From a virus, in IMG/VR virus record IMGVR_UViG_3300037247_000684, positions 1 to 45,767 of that record: 45,767 bases of DNA, one strand, 5' to 3'. Under the pieces are notes generated by a model that searched no databases, was not told the origin of the DNA, and worked only from the letters and a program-made list of their open reading frames with translations. Positions 17,237 through 23,223 of the stretch are shown in pieces. The translations under genes and the position numbers were made by a program. Numbering within the stretch: the stretch's first letter is position 1; the number at the start of each line of letters is the position of its first letter.

Positions 17237-17620
17237 CTATCCTACTTTACCCTGCTTTGCATCCTCTAAATTAAGGATATGAGCTATTCTCTGAGCTTCC
17301 TTGGTATGAACCTCGTCTAATTTAACCTTTTCAGTGGCCTCGGTCTCAATAACCTGCTTATCTACTTGGCCTAACTCGTTCTTACCCAAGAAAATGGCCA
17401 TTGCAGGGTGATTATCGGCTAATCTGTTCTGTTTCGCTCTTAAGCTCTGCTTACGCTCACAACGCTTTTTGTGCATATTCTTTCTAAAATGCCTATTCAA
17501 TGTGTTATAAGCTATGCCCATCAAAGTTGCTATCGTACCAGTTTGACAACCTTCAAGCGCATATTGCTCTATTTGTTGTACTTGTTCGTTACTAAATGAG
17601 TTTTTAGGTCTACCTGCCAT
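17237..17620 (-). CDS. Candidate terminase small subunit (HTH), 127 aa
   Basis: Start ATG 17620 gives MAGRPKNSFSNEQVQQIEQY, then GTIATLMGIAYNTLNRHF, a helix-turn-helix, and NHPAMAIFLGKNELGQVD, which matches the NTAAMIFWLKTR-type segment of a phage small-terminase-like HTH family. Such proteins recognise packaging sites. It lies 3.2 kb before the large subunit rather than next to it. It may instead be a regulator. Confidence 0.6.
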   Translation of the reverse strand: MAGRPKNSFSNEQVQQIEQYALEGCQTGTIATLMGIAYNTLNRHFRKNMHKKRCERKQSLRAKQNRLADNHPAMAIFLGKNELGQVDKQVIETEATEKVKLDEVHTKEAQRIAHILNLEDAKQGKVG

Positions 17621-17753
17621 CAGCCAACTCCACCTGAACCTTCTCAATGTAATCCATACACTCTAAAGGCACGAATATCCTTCTTTTGGCCTTTTTAAGC
17701 AATATTTGTATTTTCTGCACTTCTTCTGTAAGCTCTCTTTTAGGTCTTGCCAT
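17610..17753 (-). CDS. First gene of late operon, 47 aa
   Basis: ATG 17753, with GAGAG upstream, starts MARPKRELTEEVQKIQ; the rest is basic and helical. It overlaps the HTH gene by 11 nt. It lies about 20 nt after the predicted late transcript start. Function unknown. Confidence 0.55.
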   Translation of the reverse strand: MARPKRELTEEVQKIQILLKKAKRRIFVPLECMDYIEKVQVELADGR

Positions 17754-17778
17754 TATTTAGTCTCTCAATCACAAACCT

Positions 17779-17808
17779 ATTTTACATTGTTTTATTTGTT
17801 GCTGTCAA
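17779..17808 (-). promoter_or_regulatory. Late leftward promoter, sigma-70 type
   Basis: TTGACA (17803-17808), 18-nt spacer, TAAAAT (17779-17784). The early transcribed sequence GTTTGTGATTGA (17765-17776) is also found after the promoter at 20.6 kb. Confidence 0.7.
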
Positions 17809-17845
17809 TCAATATTTATCCAAGTTTCTTTGCTTTTAAGTATCT

Positions 17846-17873
17846 ATTATACCTGTATTTATAACTATTTCAA
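17846..17873 (-). promoter_or_regulatory. Second, upstream leftward promoter
   Basis: TTGAAA (17868-17873), 16-nt spacer, TATAAT (17846-17851). In tandem with the promoter at 17.79 kb and divergent from the rightward promoter at 17.90 kb. Confidence 0.55.
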
Positions 17874-17892
17874 TGTCACCTTGTATTTTTAT

Positions 17893-17921
17893 TTGACTTT
17901 TGTGCTCAAATCACCGATAAT
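17893..17921 (+). promoter_or_regulatory. Rightward promoter 1
   Basis: TTGACT (17893-17898), 17-nt spacer, GATAAT (17916-17921). The block from the -35 through CGATAATACTTTCA is shared with rightward promoter 2, including spacer bases (TTTnTGC and AAAT), so a common regulator may bind. Confidence 0.7.
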
Positions 17922-17932
17922 ACTTTCATGAT

Positions 17933-18021
17933 GATTACTTGGCTAAACACTCAAAACCGCATTTATTCGCCCGCTGGCACTTACAATTCTTTTAGCCGAG
18001 TAATCGTTTGTGTCGGCGGGC
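17933..18021 (+). ncRNA. Interlocked-helix leader RNA, copy 1
   Basis: Helix A: 17933-17947 with 17991-18005, 15 bp, one G-U. Helix B: 17969-17980 with 18010-18021, 12 bp, two G-U. The order A-B-A'-B' makes a pseudoknot. Spacers: A-B 21 nt, B-A' 10 nt, A'-B' 4 nt. Helix B ends 19 nt before ATG 18041 and is followed by a short U-rich run and AAGGAG. Both copies 2 and 3 share the plan with different sequence. Confidence 0.75.
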
Positions 18022-18040
18022 TTTATTTAAGGAGCCGATA

Positions 18041-18328
18041 ATGTATGACACAACACACGAAAATGGCGTTTTAGTTTGTAGCATCCACCGAACACCTATC
18101 AGCAAAAGTCACGGGCGTTTTTTCTGCCTTAAATGCCAACACAGTGAGGACTATCACAAGCAACACAACACCGAAGAGCATCAAGCGAAAATTGGGAATT
18201 GCATAGCTCAATTAGTTTTGCTCAAGAAACACAAGAACCGCTACCATACAGCCTGGGGCACAAAAACAGACTTAGGGCTTTACCTTAGCGTTAAACGCAT
18301 CTTTGACGAAGAGCGAATAAACATCTAA
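18041..18328 (+). CDS. Hypothetical zinc-binding-like protein, 95 aa
   Basis: Start ATG 18041 with AAGGAG; the longer frame from 18008 runs through the leader helix and is unlikely. CSIHRTPISK and FFCLKCQHSED give a C-H / CxxC set, followed by a His-rich helix. First gene behind leader copy 1. Function unknown. Confidence 0.65.
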   Translation: MYDTTHENGVLVCSIHRTPISKSHGRFFCLKCQHSEDYHKQHNTEEHQAKIGNCIAQLVLLKKHKNRYHTAWGTKTDLGLYLSVKRIFDEERINI

Positions 18329-18373
18329 AATACGCAGGGCCGGGCTGTACGCAGCCTGTGCTTTATGTATTTT
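18327..18373 (+). ncRNA. Intergenic hairpin element E, copy 1
   Basis: AAAATAC pairs with GTATTTT outside, and GGGCTG with CAGCCT inside, around a TACG tip. It begins in the stop codon of the 95-aa gene. Copy 2 is at 21744-21789 with the same tip (GGGCTnTACGnAGC) and changed but still paired flanks. It precedes the ribosome site of the next gene. Confidence 0.6.
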
Positions 18374-18403
18374 AACCAATATTAACTTTTTAAGGAGCTG
18401 ACT

Positions 18404-18649
18404 ATGAAAACCTACAATGGCCACAGAAGCTGGAACGCCTGGAATGTATCGTTATGGATTAGCAATACAGAAGCTACCTATAATTATGCTTTGCATTGCC
18501 TAAAAGAAACGACTTTCCACGGCATACAATCAGCAGGACGGGCAACCACTGAATTTATGCGAGCGTATCCTAATGCACGAACCCCAGACGGAGCAATTTA
18601 CAACCACTTATCAGTTAAGCTCTGTCTGCAGGGCTTTATCAAAGATTAG
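18404..18649 (+). CDS. DUF7249-like conserved protein, 81 aa
   Basis: The start YNGHRSWNAWNVSLWISN fits the YNGxxxxxTWNVxLWI signature of a small family common in phages and plasmids. Role unknown. AAGGAG precedes ATG 18404. Last gene of rightward operon 1, before a strong terminator. Confidence 0.65.
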   Translation: MKTYNGHRSWNAWNVSLWISNTEATYNYALHCLKETTFHGIQSAGRATTEFMRAYPNARTPDGAIYNHLSVKLCLQGFIKD

Positions 18650-18683
18650 CCAAACCAGCCCTGCACGGTTCGCCGGTTCAACT

Positions 18684-18728
18684 AAATGGGATTTGATAAT
18701 TCAAAAAATCAAGTCCCATTTATTTTTG
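18684..18728 (+). terminator. Intrinsic terminator of rightward operon 1
   Basis: 18684-18697 pairs with 18708-18721 (14 bp, one G-T), followed by ATTTTTG. The left half lies beyond and the right half inside the end of the opposite-strand nuclease gene. Confidence 0.8.
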
Positions 18729-19129
18729 TATATTTCCCAGCGATTACCTCGATAATTAACAGGTGCTTTCAATCCACTGTTACCATTTGGGAAAACATTT
18801 AGGCTAACAACATCTATATCCTTAATCGGGATAATATAGAAAACAGGAAAAATAACGCAAATCAAAAAGTCACAATCTTTTAGCGTATATGGTTTTTTCT
18901 GTGATTTCCCGCGACCAATATTAATTCGAAATCCCTTTGATTGTGGGATTTGCCGATTTGTTGATTTTATTTGTAACCTAAACAATTTACCAGCTAAATT
19001 GTCAGCAATAAGGTCGTAACCTGCATATTCACCTTGAGGAATTGATACCACAAAATTGCGGGCTATAAGTTCAACAATGACACGAAATTCCGCAATGGTT
19101 CCAAATTTCTTATTTTGGGAAATATCCAT
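18701..19129 (-). CDS. PD-(D/E)XK family nuclease, 142 aa
   Basis: The core GTIAEFRVIVELIARNF, then SIPQGEYAGYDLIAD and LFRLQIKSTNRQ matches the small PD-(D/E)XK endonuclease family (PF11645 type). Catalytic candidates are E14, D39 and the Q53-I-K55 motif. The same fold occurs in the homing enzyme I-Ssp6803I, so it could be a homing or self-protecting nuclease; a resolvase role is also possible. It stands alone with its own promoter, convergent with rightward operon 1. Confidence 0.75.
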   Translation of the reverse strand: MDISQNKKFGTIAEFRVIVELIARNFVVSIPQGEYAGYDLIADNLAGKLFRLQIKSTNRQIPQSKGFRINIGRGKSQKKPYTLKDCDFLICVIFPVFYIIPIKDIDVVSLNVFPNGNSGLKAPVNYRGNRWEIYKNKWDLIF

Positions 19130-19135
19130 AGCAAA

Positions 19136-19164
19136 TATGTACTATAATTTGCTTTGTATGTCAA
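19136..19164 (-). promoter_or_regulatory. Promoter of the PD-(D/E)XK gene
   Basis: TTGACA (19159-19164), 17-nt spacer, TACATA (19136-19141). The predicted start of transcription falls at or a few bases before ATG 19129, so the message may be leaderless. Confidence 0.5.
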
Positions 19165-19208
19165 GGATAAAACTCAAGCCCAAGGCTTTCAACAGTTTTA
19201 ACCCAATA

Positions 19209-19370
19209 TTAACTTATCAAAGAACTACTACCCAGTATAAACACAATCACACCTTGCTCAATCAGTTTATTGAACCTATGTTGTTCTATGGCATTATCAC
19301 ACTCTTCGGCCATCCTGCGACGTGCTGTGGCCTGTCTTAGGGCTTCTGTGCGTTGTCTGCGCTTGTTCAT
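19209..19370 (-). CDS. Small basic protein, 53 aa
   Basis: ATG 19370 abuts the stop of the 75-aa gene. Starts MNKRRQRTEALRQATARRRM; the C-terminus is hydrophobic (VIVFILGSSS). Function unknown. Confidence 0.5.
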   Translation of the reverse strand: MNKRRQRTEALRQATARRRMAEECDNAIEQHRFNKLIEQGVIVFILGSSSLIS

Positions 19371-19598
19371 TCAATATCCCCCTTCTATTGGTGGGGAAGG
19401 ACGCTGACTAGCGATATTAGCTTTTTCACCCTTTGTTTCTGACCCAATAATAGGGGCTAAATTGTCTTTGGCCTCTGGTGAGGCGCTGGCGGGCTTATGA
19501 TAAGATGCTCCAATATTCTCATTCATTAAATGTGCTTGCTCGGTTAGACAAGTTCTACTTTCATAACTCAAAGATTCAAGCTTTTTTGTGTCTTCCAT
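19371..19598 (-). CDS. Hypothetical protein, 75 aa
   Basis: AGAGGCAAGG precedes ATG 19598. Ser/Pro/Ala-rich and probably disordered. Overlaps the 57-aa gene by 23 nt. Confidence 0.45.
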   Translation of the reverse strand: MEDTKKLESLSYESRTCLTEQAHLMNENIGASYHKPASASPEAKDNLAPIIGSETKGEKANIASQRPSPPIEGGY

Positions 19599-19749
19599 CC
19601 TTGCCTCTTAAATCGTGATATTCACGTTGTACCCGCTCGCAGTGTGCCTTTATTCTTTCCTCATGACCTGGGATATTACAACTCATAGGCCGGATACTCC
19701 TAACTGCGTCTTCTCTTTCGTCTCTAAGTCTATTTTTTAATCCGTTCAC
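19576..19749 (-). CDS. Hypothetical protein, 57 aa (GTG start)
   Basis: Highly charged: LRDEREDAVRSIRPMSC, then PGHEERIKAHCERVQREY. GTG 19749 is 2 nt past the preceding stop. No family recognised. Confidence 0.5.
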   Translation of the reverse strand: MNGLKNRLRDEREDAVRSIRPMSCNIPGHEERIKAHCERVQREYHDLRGKDGRHKKA

Positions 19750-19751
19750 TT

Positions 19752-19946
19752 TTACATAACCGACCTACAAATGGGGGTATTTAACCCTTTATTGATAAAT
19801 TCGACCAATTCCTTGTATAATACTGGGAAACGCTCACAATTGAACATTTTTGAGCACTTTTTACAATCACCTATTTTCTTTTTGCACTTAAAGTCTTTTA
19901 TGTTCTGACTTATACTATTTATATGGTTTTGGTCTTCAATTAACAT
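19752..19946 (-). CDS. Cys-rich small protein, 64 aa
   Basis: KCKKKIGDCKKCSKMFNCER carries four Cys within 17 residues, a possible zinc knuckle. First gene of this leftward block; a strong hairpin (19972-20002) lies upstream. Confidence 0.5.
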   Translation of the reverse strand: MLIEDQNHINSISQNIKDFKCKKKIGDCKKCSKMFNCERFPVLYKELVEFINKGLNTPICRSVM

Positions 19947-19971
19947 ACTTCACTTCAGTTCAGATTTAGGA

Positions 19972-20002
19972 AACTTTCCCCCTGTAAAAAAGGAGGAAAG
20001 TT
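19972..20002 (-). promoter_or_regulatory. Hairpin upstream of the 19.95 kb gene block
   Basis: AACTTTCCTCC pairs with GGGGGAAAGTT (11 bp, one G-T) around a T-rich loop, 25 nt before ATG 19946. No promoter was found for this block in 20003-20255. Confidence 0.4.
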
Positions 20003-20255
20003 AAAACCTTCACTTTCAGACGAGTTTGAGGTTTCCAATCCTTTTGCTGTTTCAGCCTTTTAGCGTAATTTTTTTAACGTGGACTACGAGTAGCAGCGAA
20101 ACTCTCTCTAACCTTTGCAGGCCGATGTATTGGGATTCTCAGTCAAATACACCTATAACCACTTATTGTACCTCTTCGGCTCGTTCTGCCGCTCTGGGCC
20201 AGACTGGAACGCTCAGTCCTATTGTCTCGGCCTACCGGATATTCCCTCGGCCTAT

Positions 20256-20306
20256 AAAAAAAGCGGCAAGGTTCTGAAAATCCCTAAACTCGTCAGAACC
20301 TGCCGC
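20256..20306 (-). terminator. Intrinsic terminator of the candidate small RNA
   Basis: 20293-20306 pairs with 20263-20277 (14 bp, one bulged base), followed on the minus strand by seven T. Confidence 0.85.
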
Positions 20307-20586
20307 TTAGTCTCTTAACTTTTATATCTTCTATCATATTCTGCATCCCTGCGAAACTTAATACTCCGTTAAATGCAAATATGTTCTGTTATACCAACGG
20401 GCAAGACACCACATGTTAGACTGTTCGTTTGCAACCTTCCAGCCCTATCCGATAAACCTTTGATTATTACAAGTAAACTAATAACAACCAAGTTTTTACC
20501 GAGCCAGCGACATTACCGTTCATTGCCTTGTTTCCCCTGCGTGTAACACGCCACCGTCAGCATCTTAACTTGTCAATCAATCACAA
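20256..20586 (-). ncRNA. Candidate small RNA, about 330 nt
   Basis: A consensus promoter (20593-20621) and a strong intrinsic terminator (20256-20306) bracket a stretch with no ORF above about 18 codons on the transcribed strand. The start shares GTTTGTGATTGA with the late transcript. It may be a regulatory RNA; leader peptides cannot be excluded. The gene-poor part 20003-20255 beyond the terminator shows nothing I recognise. Confidence 0.5.
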
Positions 20587-20592
20587 ACAACA

Positions 20593-20621
20593 ATTAGATA
20601 TTATTTTTGACCGTTTGTCAA
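20593..20621 (-). promoter_or_regulatory. Promoter of the candidate small RNA
   Basis: TTGACA (20616-20621), 17-nt spacer, TCTAAT (20593-20598). Confidence 0.7.
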
Positions 20622-20653
20622 TAAAATTAAATAAAAAACTTTCCCGTTTATTT

Positions 20654-20683
20654 AGCCTAAAATAGGGATTTTCAGGCTTTTTT
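20654..20683 (+). terminator. Rightward intrinsic terminator
   Basis: AGCCT/AGGCT plus AAAT/ATTT stem with a run of T on the plus strand. It insulates rightward promoter 2, 20 nt downstream, from upstream transcription. Confidence 0.65.
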
Positions 20684-20704
20684 CGTTTCCTTGACATATT
20701 TCTC

Positions 20705-20733
20705 TTGATGTTTATGCCAAAATAGTCGATAAT
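20705..20733 (+). promoter_or_regulatory. Rightward promoter 2
   Basis: TTGATG (20705-20710), 17-nt spacer, GATAAT (20728-20733), then the shared ACTTTCA. A closer match to TTGACA at 20691 is too far from this -10. Confidence 0.65.
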
Positions 20734-20741
20734 ACTTTCAG

Positions 20742-20832
20742 TATGAAAGCTGACCAAAACAATCAAACAAGCATTAAAAAGCCTCGGCACTCCACGTCTC
20801 TTGGTCAGAGTTCATATTGTGTCGGGGCTTTT
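20742..20832 (+). ncRNA. Interlocked-helix leader RNA, copy 2
   Basis: Helix A: 20742-20757 with 20801-20816: 6 bp, a tandem A-G/G-A internal loop, then 8 bp. Helix B: 20777-20790 with 20819-20832, 14 bp, two G-U. Spacers: A-B 19, B-A' 10, A'-B' 2 nt. Against copy 1 at least four helix-B pairs change on both sides while the GGCAC/GTGTC end, including its G-U, is kept. Helix B ends 20 nt before ATG 20853. Confidence 0.75.
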
Positions 20833-20852
20833 ATTTTTGGAAGGATGGAATT

Positions 20853-21284
20853 ATGAGTGCTTTTATTGTAGATGACAAAACGATTAACAGAGTTGTAGCT
20901 TGGATGCATGATGCAGTCAAAAGACAAACAGATTTTTCCTGGAGTGTCCGAACTTTGCAAAAATTAGGATACAAACTCGACACTGAATTAGGTTGTAAAA
21001 GGCTTGCCGAAGAAATGTTCACCTTGAATTGCGACAGTATTGAGCAGAGATACGGAGAAGGGCAAGCGAAAGAATTTAGGCCGCTTGATTTTCAATTTAG
21101 CCTTGTGCGCCCGCCAGGTCATTATCAAGCACTGAGTTCGATGCGATGCCTCTTGTATCAATGTTGCGAAGGTGATGTGCCAGAGCAAAGCGATTTATAT
21201 AACGCTCTTGACAGAGTTTCGCTCGAATTGAGCTACCAGCTTATAAGTCGCTCAAAGGCTTACGAGGCAGTCACCTGGGATTAA
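20853..21284 (+). CDS. Conserved hypothetical protein, 143 aa
   Basis: Start ATG 20853 (GGAAGG upstream) gives MSAFIVDDKTINRVVAWMHD, a beginning I associate with a conserved mobile-element family of unknown role. Later segments: ELGCKRLAEEMFTLNCDSIE, and a helical C-terminus rich in Ser/Tyr. First gene behind leader copy 2. Confidence 0.65.
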   Translation: MSAFIVDDKTINRVVAWMHDAVKRQTDFSWSVRTLQKLGYKLDTELGCKRLAEEMFTLNCDSIEQRYGEGQAKEFRPLDFQFSLVRPPGHYQALSSMRCLLYQCCEGDVPEQSDLYNALDRVSLELSYQLISRSKAYEAVTWD

Positions 21285-21292
21285 ACTCCTCC

Positions 21293-21337
21293 CGCCCTGT
21301 CCGTGTATCTGGCGTACGCTGCAAGGCAGGCAGGGCG
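21293..21337 (+). promoter_or_regulatory. Intergenic hairpin
   Basis: CGCCCTG pairs with CAGGGCG, with a GCGTACGC self-complement inside. It ends 16 nt before ATG 21354. Related in place to element E but not clearly in sequence. Confidence 0.45.
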
Positions 21338-21353
21338 TTATGAAAGGGATAAA

Positions 21354-21530
21354 ATGGACATAGAAGAAATCCAAAGTGACATAGCGGTTGATTTACTGGC
21401 TGAAAACAAAAAGCTCCAAAAAGCCATAGAAATAGCCGACAAAGATAGACAAAAAGCCTGGCGAGTAATAGGAGAAATTGAGGAAATTTTAGCAGTTTAT
21501 AATAAACGAAGCAAAATAGCCGATAAGTGA
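21354..21530 (+). CDS. Hypothetical coiled-coil protein, 58 aa
   Basis: Start ATG 21354 with GAAAGGGA; the earlier in-frame start would read through the hairpin. Residues 12-45 form a likely coiled coil (LLAENKKLQKAIEIADKDRQ). Role unknown. Confidence 0.55.
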   Translation: MDIEEIQSDIAVDLLAENKKLQKAIEIADKDRQKAWRVIGEIEEILAVYNKRSKIADK

Positions 21531-21553
21531 GCTTTATATGAAGGGATAGAAAA

Positions 21554-21745
21554 GTGATACTTTACCTTGATAGCAGAACCCGCAAAATCACAAACGAAAA
21601 AGACCAAATAGTCCACGTAGATAATGCGAAAGTCTTTTGGTTTGATGGCAAAGTAGAGGATTGCAGTTTGTCTTTTGAGCGGCTTGCCAACTTTGATTTC
21701 GACTTTAACAGACTTGATAAGTTTTATCGAGACAATCCCTCCTAA
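21554..21745 (+). CDS. Hypothetical protein, 63 aa (GTG start)
   Basis: GAAGGGATAG precedes GTG 21554. Mixed alpha/beta; no known motif. Confidence 0.5.
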   Translation: MILYLDSRTRKITNEKDQIVHVDNAKVFWFDGKVEDCSLSFERLANFDFDFNRLDKFYRDNPS

Positions 21746-21789
21746 AATCCACAGGGCAGGGCTTTACGGAGCTTTGCCTTATGAGTTTT
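21744..21789 (+). ncRNA. Intergenic hairpin element E, copy 2
   Basis: Begins in the stop codon of the 63-aa gene, as copy 1 does for its gene. Inner AGGGCT pairs with AGCTTT; outer AAAA pairs with TTTT. Shares CAGGGC and GGGCT..TACG..AGC with copy 1. Confidence 0.6.
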
Positions 21790-21812
21790 AACTTTATTTA
21801 GGAGATAAGAAA

Positions 21813-21968
21813 ATGAGTTTGCCAGCAATAAGAATTGTGGACGTACAACACAATGACGAAAGAGTAGAGTTAGAAGATTTGACACAAACAGGATTAGGCA
21901 CTTTGATTTACGAATGCGAACAGCTTCTCGAAAAACTCAAAGATGCTGAGGCTAATGCAGAAGATTAG
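21813..21968 (+). CDS. Hypothetical protein, 51 aa
   Basis: TAGGAG precedes ATG 21813. C-terminal helix LIYECEQLLEKLKDAEAN. Below the usual length cutoff but well placed behind element E copy 2. Confidence 0.5.
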   Translation: MSLPAIRIVDVQHNDERVELEDLTQTGLGTLIYECEQLLEKLKDAEANAED

Positions 21969-21980
21969 ACAGCCAACCCT

Positions 21981-21999
21981 GGAGCGCAGACAACGCTCC
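21981..21999 (+). promoter_or_regulatory. Intergenic hairpin
   Basis: GGAGCG pairs with CGCTCC around a 7-nt loop, 24 nt before ATG 22024. Every gap in this operon holds a hairpin. Confidence 0.4.
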
Positions 22000-22023
22000 G
22001 GCGTATTGAAAGGAGAATGAAAA

Positions 22024-22212
22024 ATGGAATTAACAATGACCTCACAAGCTGCTAAAACTTTTCTTGAAGATTTCACTAACGATGATTTACAAGCCGTAAA
22101 AGAAATAATATGCGAAGGCTGCAAAGGTGATAATATTTGCTGGTGGGATTCCGATTGCCGTTTTTATTGCGGGGAATTTATCAAAGGTATTATAACCGCT
22201 TATATGGCTTAA
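22024..22212 (+). CDS. Cys/Trp-rich small protein, 62 aa
   Basis: AAGGAG precedes ATG 22024. CEGCKGDNICWWDSDCRFYC holds five Cys in 20 residues, a possible metal-binding knuckle. N-terminus is helical. Confidence 0.55.
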   Translation: MELTMTSQAAKTFLEDFTNDDLQAVKEIICEGCKGDNICWWDSDCRFYCGEFIKGIITAYMA

Positions 22213-22252
22213 TCCCCTTAAACTAAGGACTTGACGTGAAAGGAAATGAAAA

Positions 22253-22372
22253 ATGAGCGATACAATGAGCCAAGAATGTAATATATGCGGAGTCATACTT
22301 GTTATGCACGAGAAATCGCTACCCTCAAGCAACAACGGGATTATTTGCTGGCAACGTGTAAAGAAGCATTAG
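22253..22372 (+). CDS. Short zinc-type ORF, 39 aa
   Basis: GAAAGGAAATG precedes ATG 22253. MSDTMSQECNICGVILVM carries a CxxC. It overlaps the next ORF in another frame, so one of the two may be a remnant. Confidence 0.4.
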   Translation: MSDTMSQECNICGVILVMHEKSLPSSNNGIICWQRVKKH

Positions 22373-22464
22373 AATTGATTGAGATGTTGGAATATGATGG
22401 GGAACCTGTTCGAGAAAATTGTTACAAGTTTTTGGTCGCTGCCATAGCCAAATGCAAGCCTTAG
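22285..22464 (+). CDS. Small protein with repeated C-terminal motif, 59 aa
   Basis: Contains ATLKQQRDYLLATCKEAL and ends LVAAIAKCKP, like the C-termini of the 133-aa and 96-aa early genes (LLAACELAL..AAISKAQP and LLEACKSV..AAIAKAQP). The start at 22285 has no clear ribosome site and it overlaps the 39-aa ORF, so expression may depend on coupling or a frameshift. It ends 2 nt from the convergent gene. Confidence 0.45.
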   Translation: MRSHTCYAREIATLKQQRDYLLATCKEALELIEMLEYDGEPVRENCYKFLVAAIAKCKP

Positions 22465-22466
22465 AG

Positions 22467-22829
22467 TTATGCTTTCGCGTTCATAATATTTCTTAATCGT
22501 GTAATTTCAGCTTCGAGCTCTTTGATTTTATCGTATAACTCTACTACGATTTCATAAATACGCTCGCCAAGGTTAGTCCATTGTGTATCTTTCATCGGCT
22601 CGCCAAATTCATCTATCGAATCACATAAGGACGCTACGCAGTTGTGGTCGTTTTGGAGACGCTTGTTTTCAGTCTCAAGCTCCTCGATTCGTCCTGCTGC
22701 TTTAAGTTGAAGTTTATTACTATCCGCAATTACTTGAATAGCTCCATCCTCAAGCTCTTTGATTTGCTCTCGTTGCTTGTCGCATTTTTCAATCAACAAT
22801 TCTGCTGCTTTTGCATAATCTACCATCAT
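22467..22829 (-). CDS. Coiled-coil protein, 120 aa
   Basis: Long heptad-like helices: AELLIEKCDKQREQIKELED, then RIEELETENKRLQNDH and LYDKIKELEAEITRLRNIM. Last gene of the early operon. A GGGGTG precedes two adjacent ATGs. Function unknown. Confidence 0.6.
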   Translation of the reverse strand: MMVDYAKAAELLIEKCDKQREQIKELEDGAIQVIADSNKLQLKAAGRIEELETENKRLQNDHNCVASLCDSIDEFGEPMKDTQWTNLGERIYEIVVELYDKIKELEAEITRLRNIMNAKA

Positions 22830-23198
22830 TTATTTCACCCCTAATTTATCCTTGAGCCGATTACGCACATTGCTTACATTGACGTTAACTTCTGGAACTT
22901 TCTTCAGTAGATTTTCAATCATTTCTTTAGGCAAACCCATAGGTAATTTTTTTATCTCTTCCCATTCCATATCATCCCAACCTCGTTGATTTATCCAAGT
23001 TACACAATCTCTTGGTACGCCTTCAAATTGTTTGATTAAGTGAACTCTTGCTAAGCATTTACCTTTAATGGCCTTGCTTAATTTTTGCCATTTCAAAAAG
23101 GCAGGGTACTTCTTTCTCTTAATAGAGAGACCTAACTCCCGATTCCACCTTGAAGGGTATGCCTTCCAAAATATCTCAAATTCGGGAGTATAGTCCAT
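22830..23198 (-). CDS. Possible replication-associated protein, 122 aa
   Basis: The start MDYTPEFEIFWKAYPSRW and the following KKKYPAFLKWQKL, then WINQRGWDD resemble the FWxxYPxR...A..W segment found in phage replication-initiation and DnaT-like proteins. Here it is a small stand-alone domain. It is the nearest thing to a replication gene in the window. Confidence 0.5.
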   Translation of the reverse strand: MDYTPEFEIFWKAYPSRWNRELGLSIKRKKYPAFLKWQKLSKAIKGKCLARVHLIKQFEGVPRDCVTWINQRGWDDMEWEEIKKLPMGLPKEMIENLLKKVPEVNVNVSNVRNRLKDKLGVK

Positions 23199-23223
23199 TA
23201 CTTTTCCCACTGCAATTCAATCC

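Noticed and set aside
20026-20318. Plus-strand ORFs of 83 and 67 aa
   Set aside because: No ribosome site, odd composition, and they cross the leftward terminator stem.
20691-20733. TTGACA at 20691 as -35 of rightward promoter 2
   Set aside because: Spacer to GATAAT would be 31 nt; TTGATG at 20705 gives 17 nt and aligns with promoter 1.
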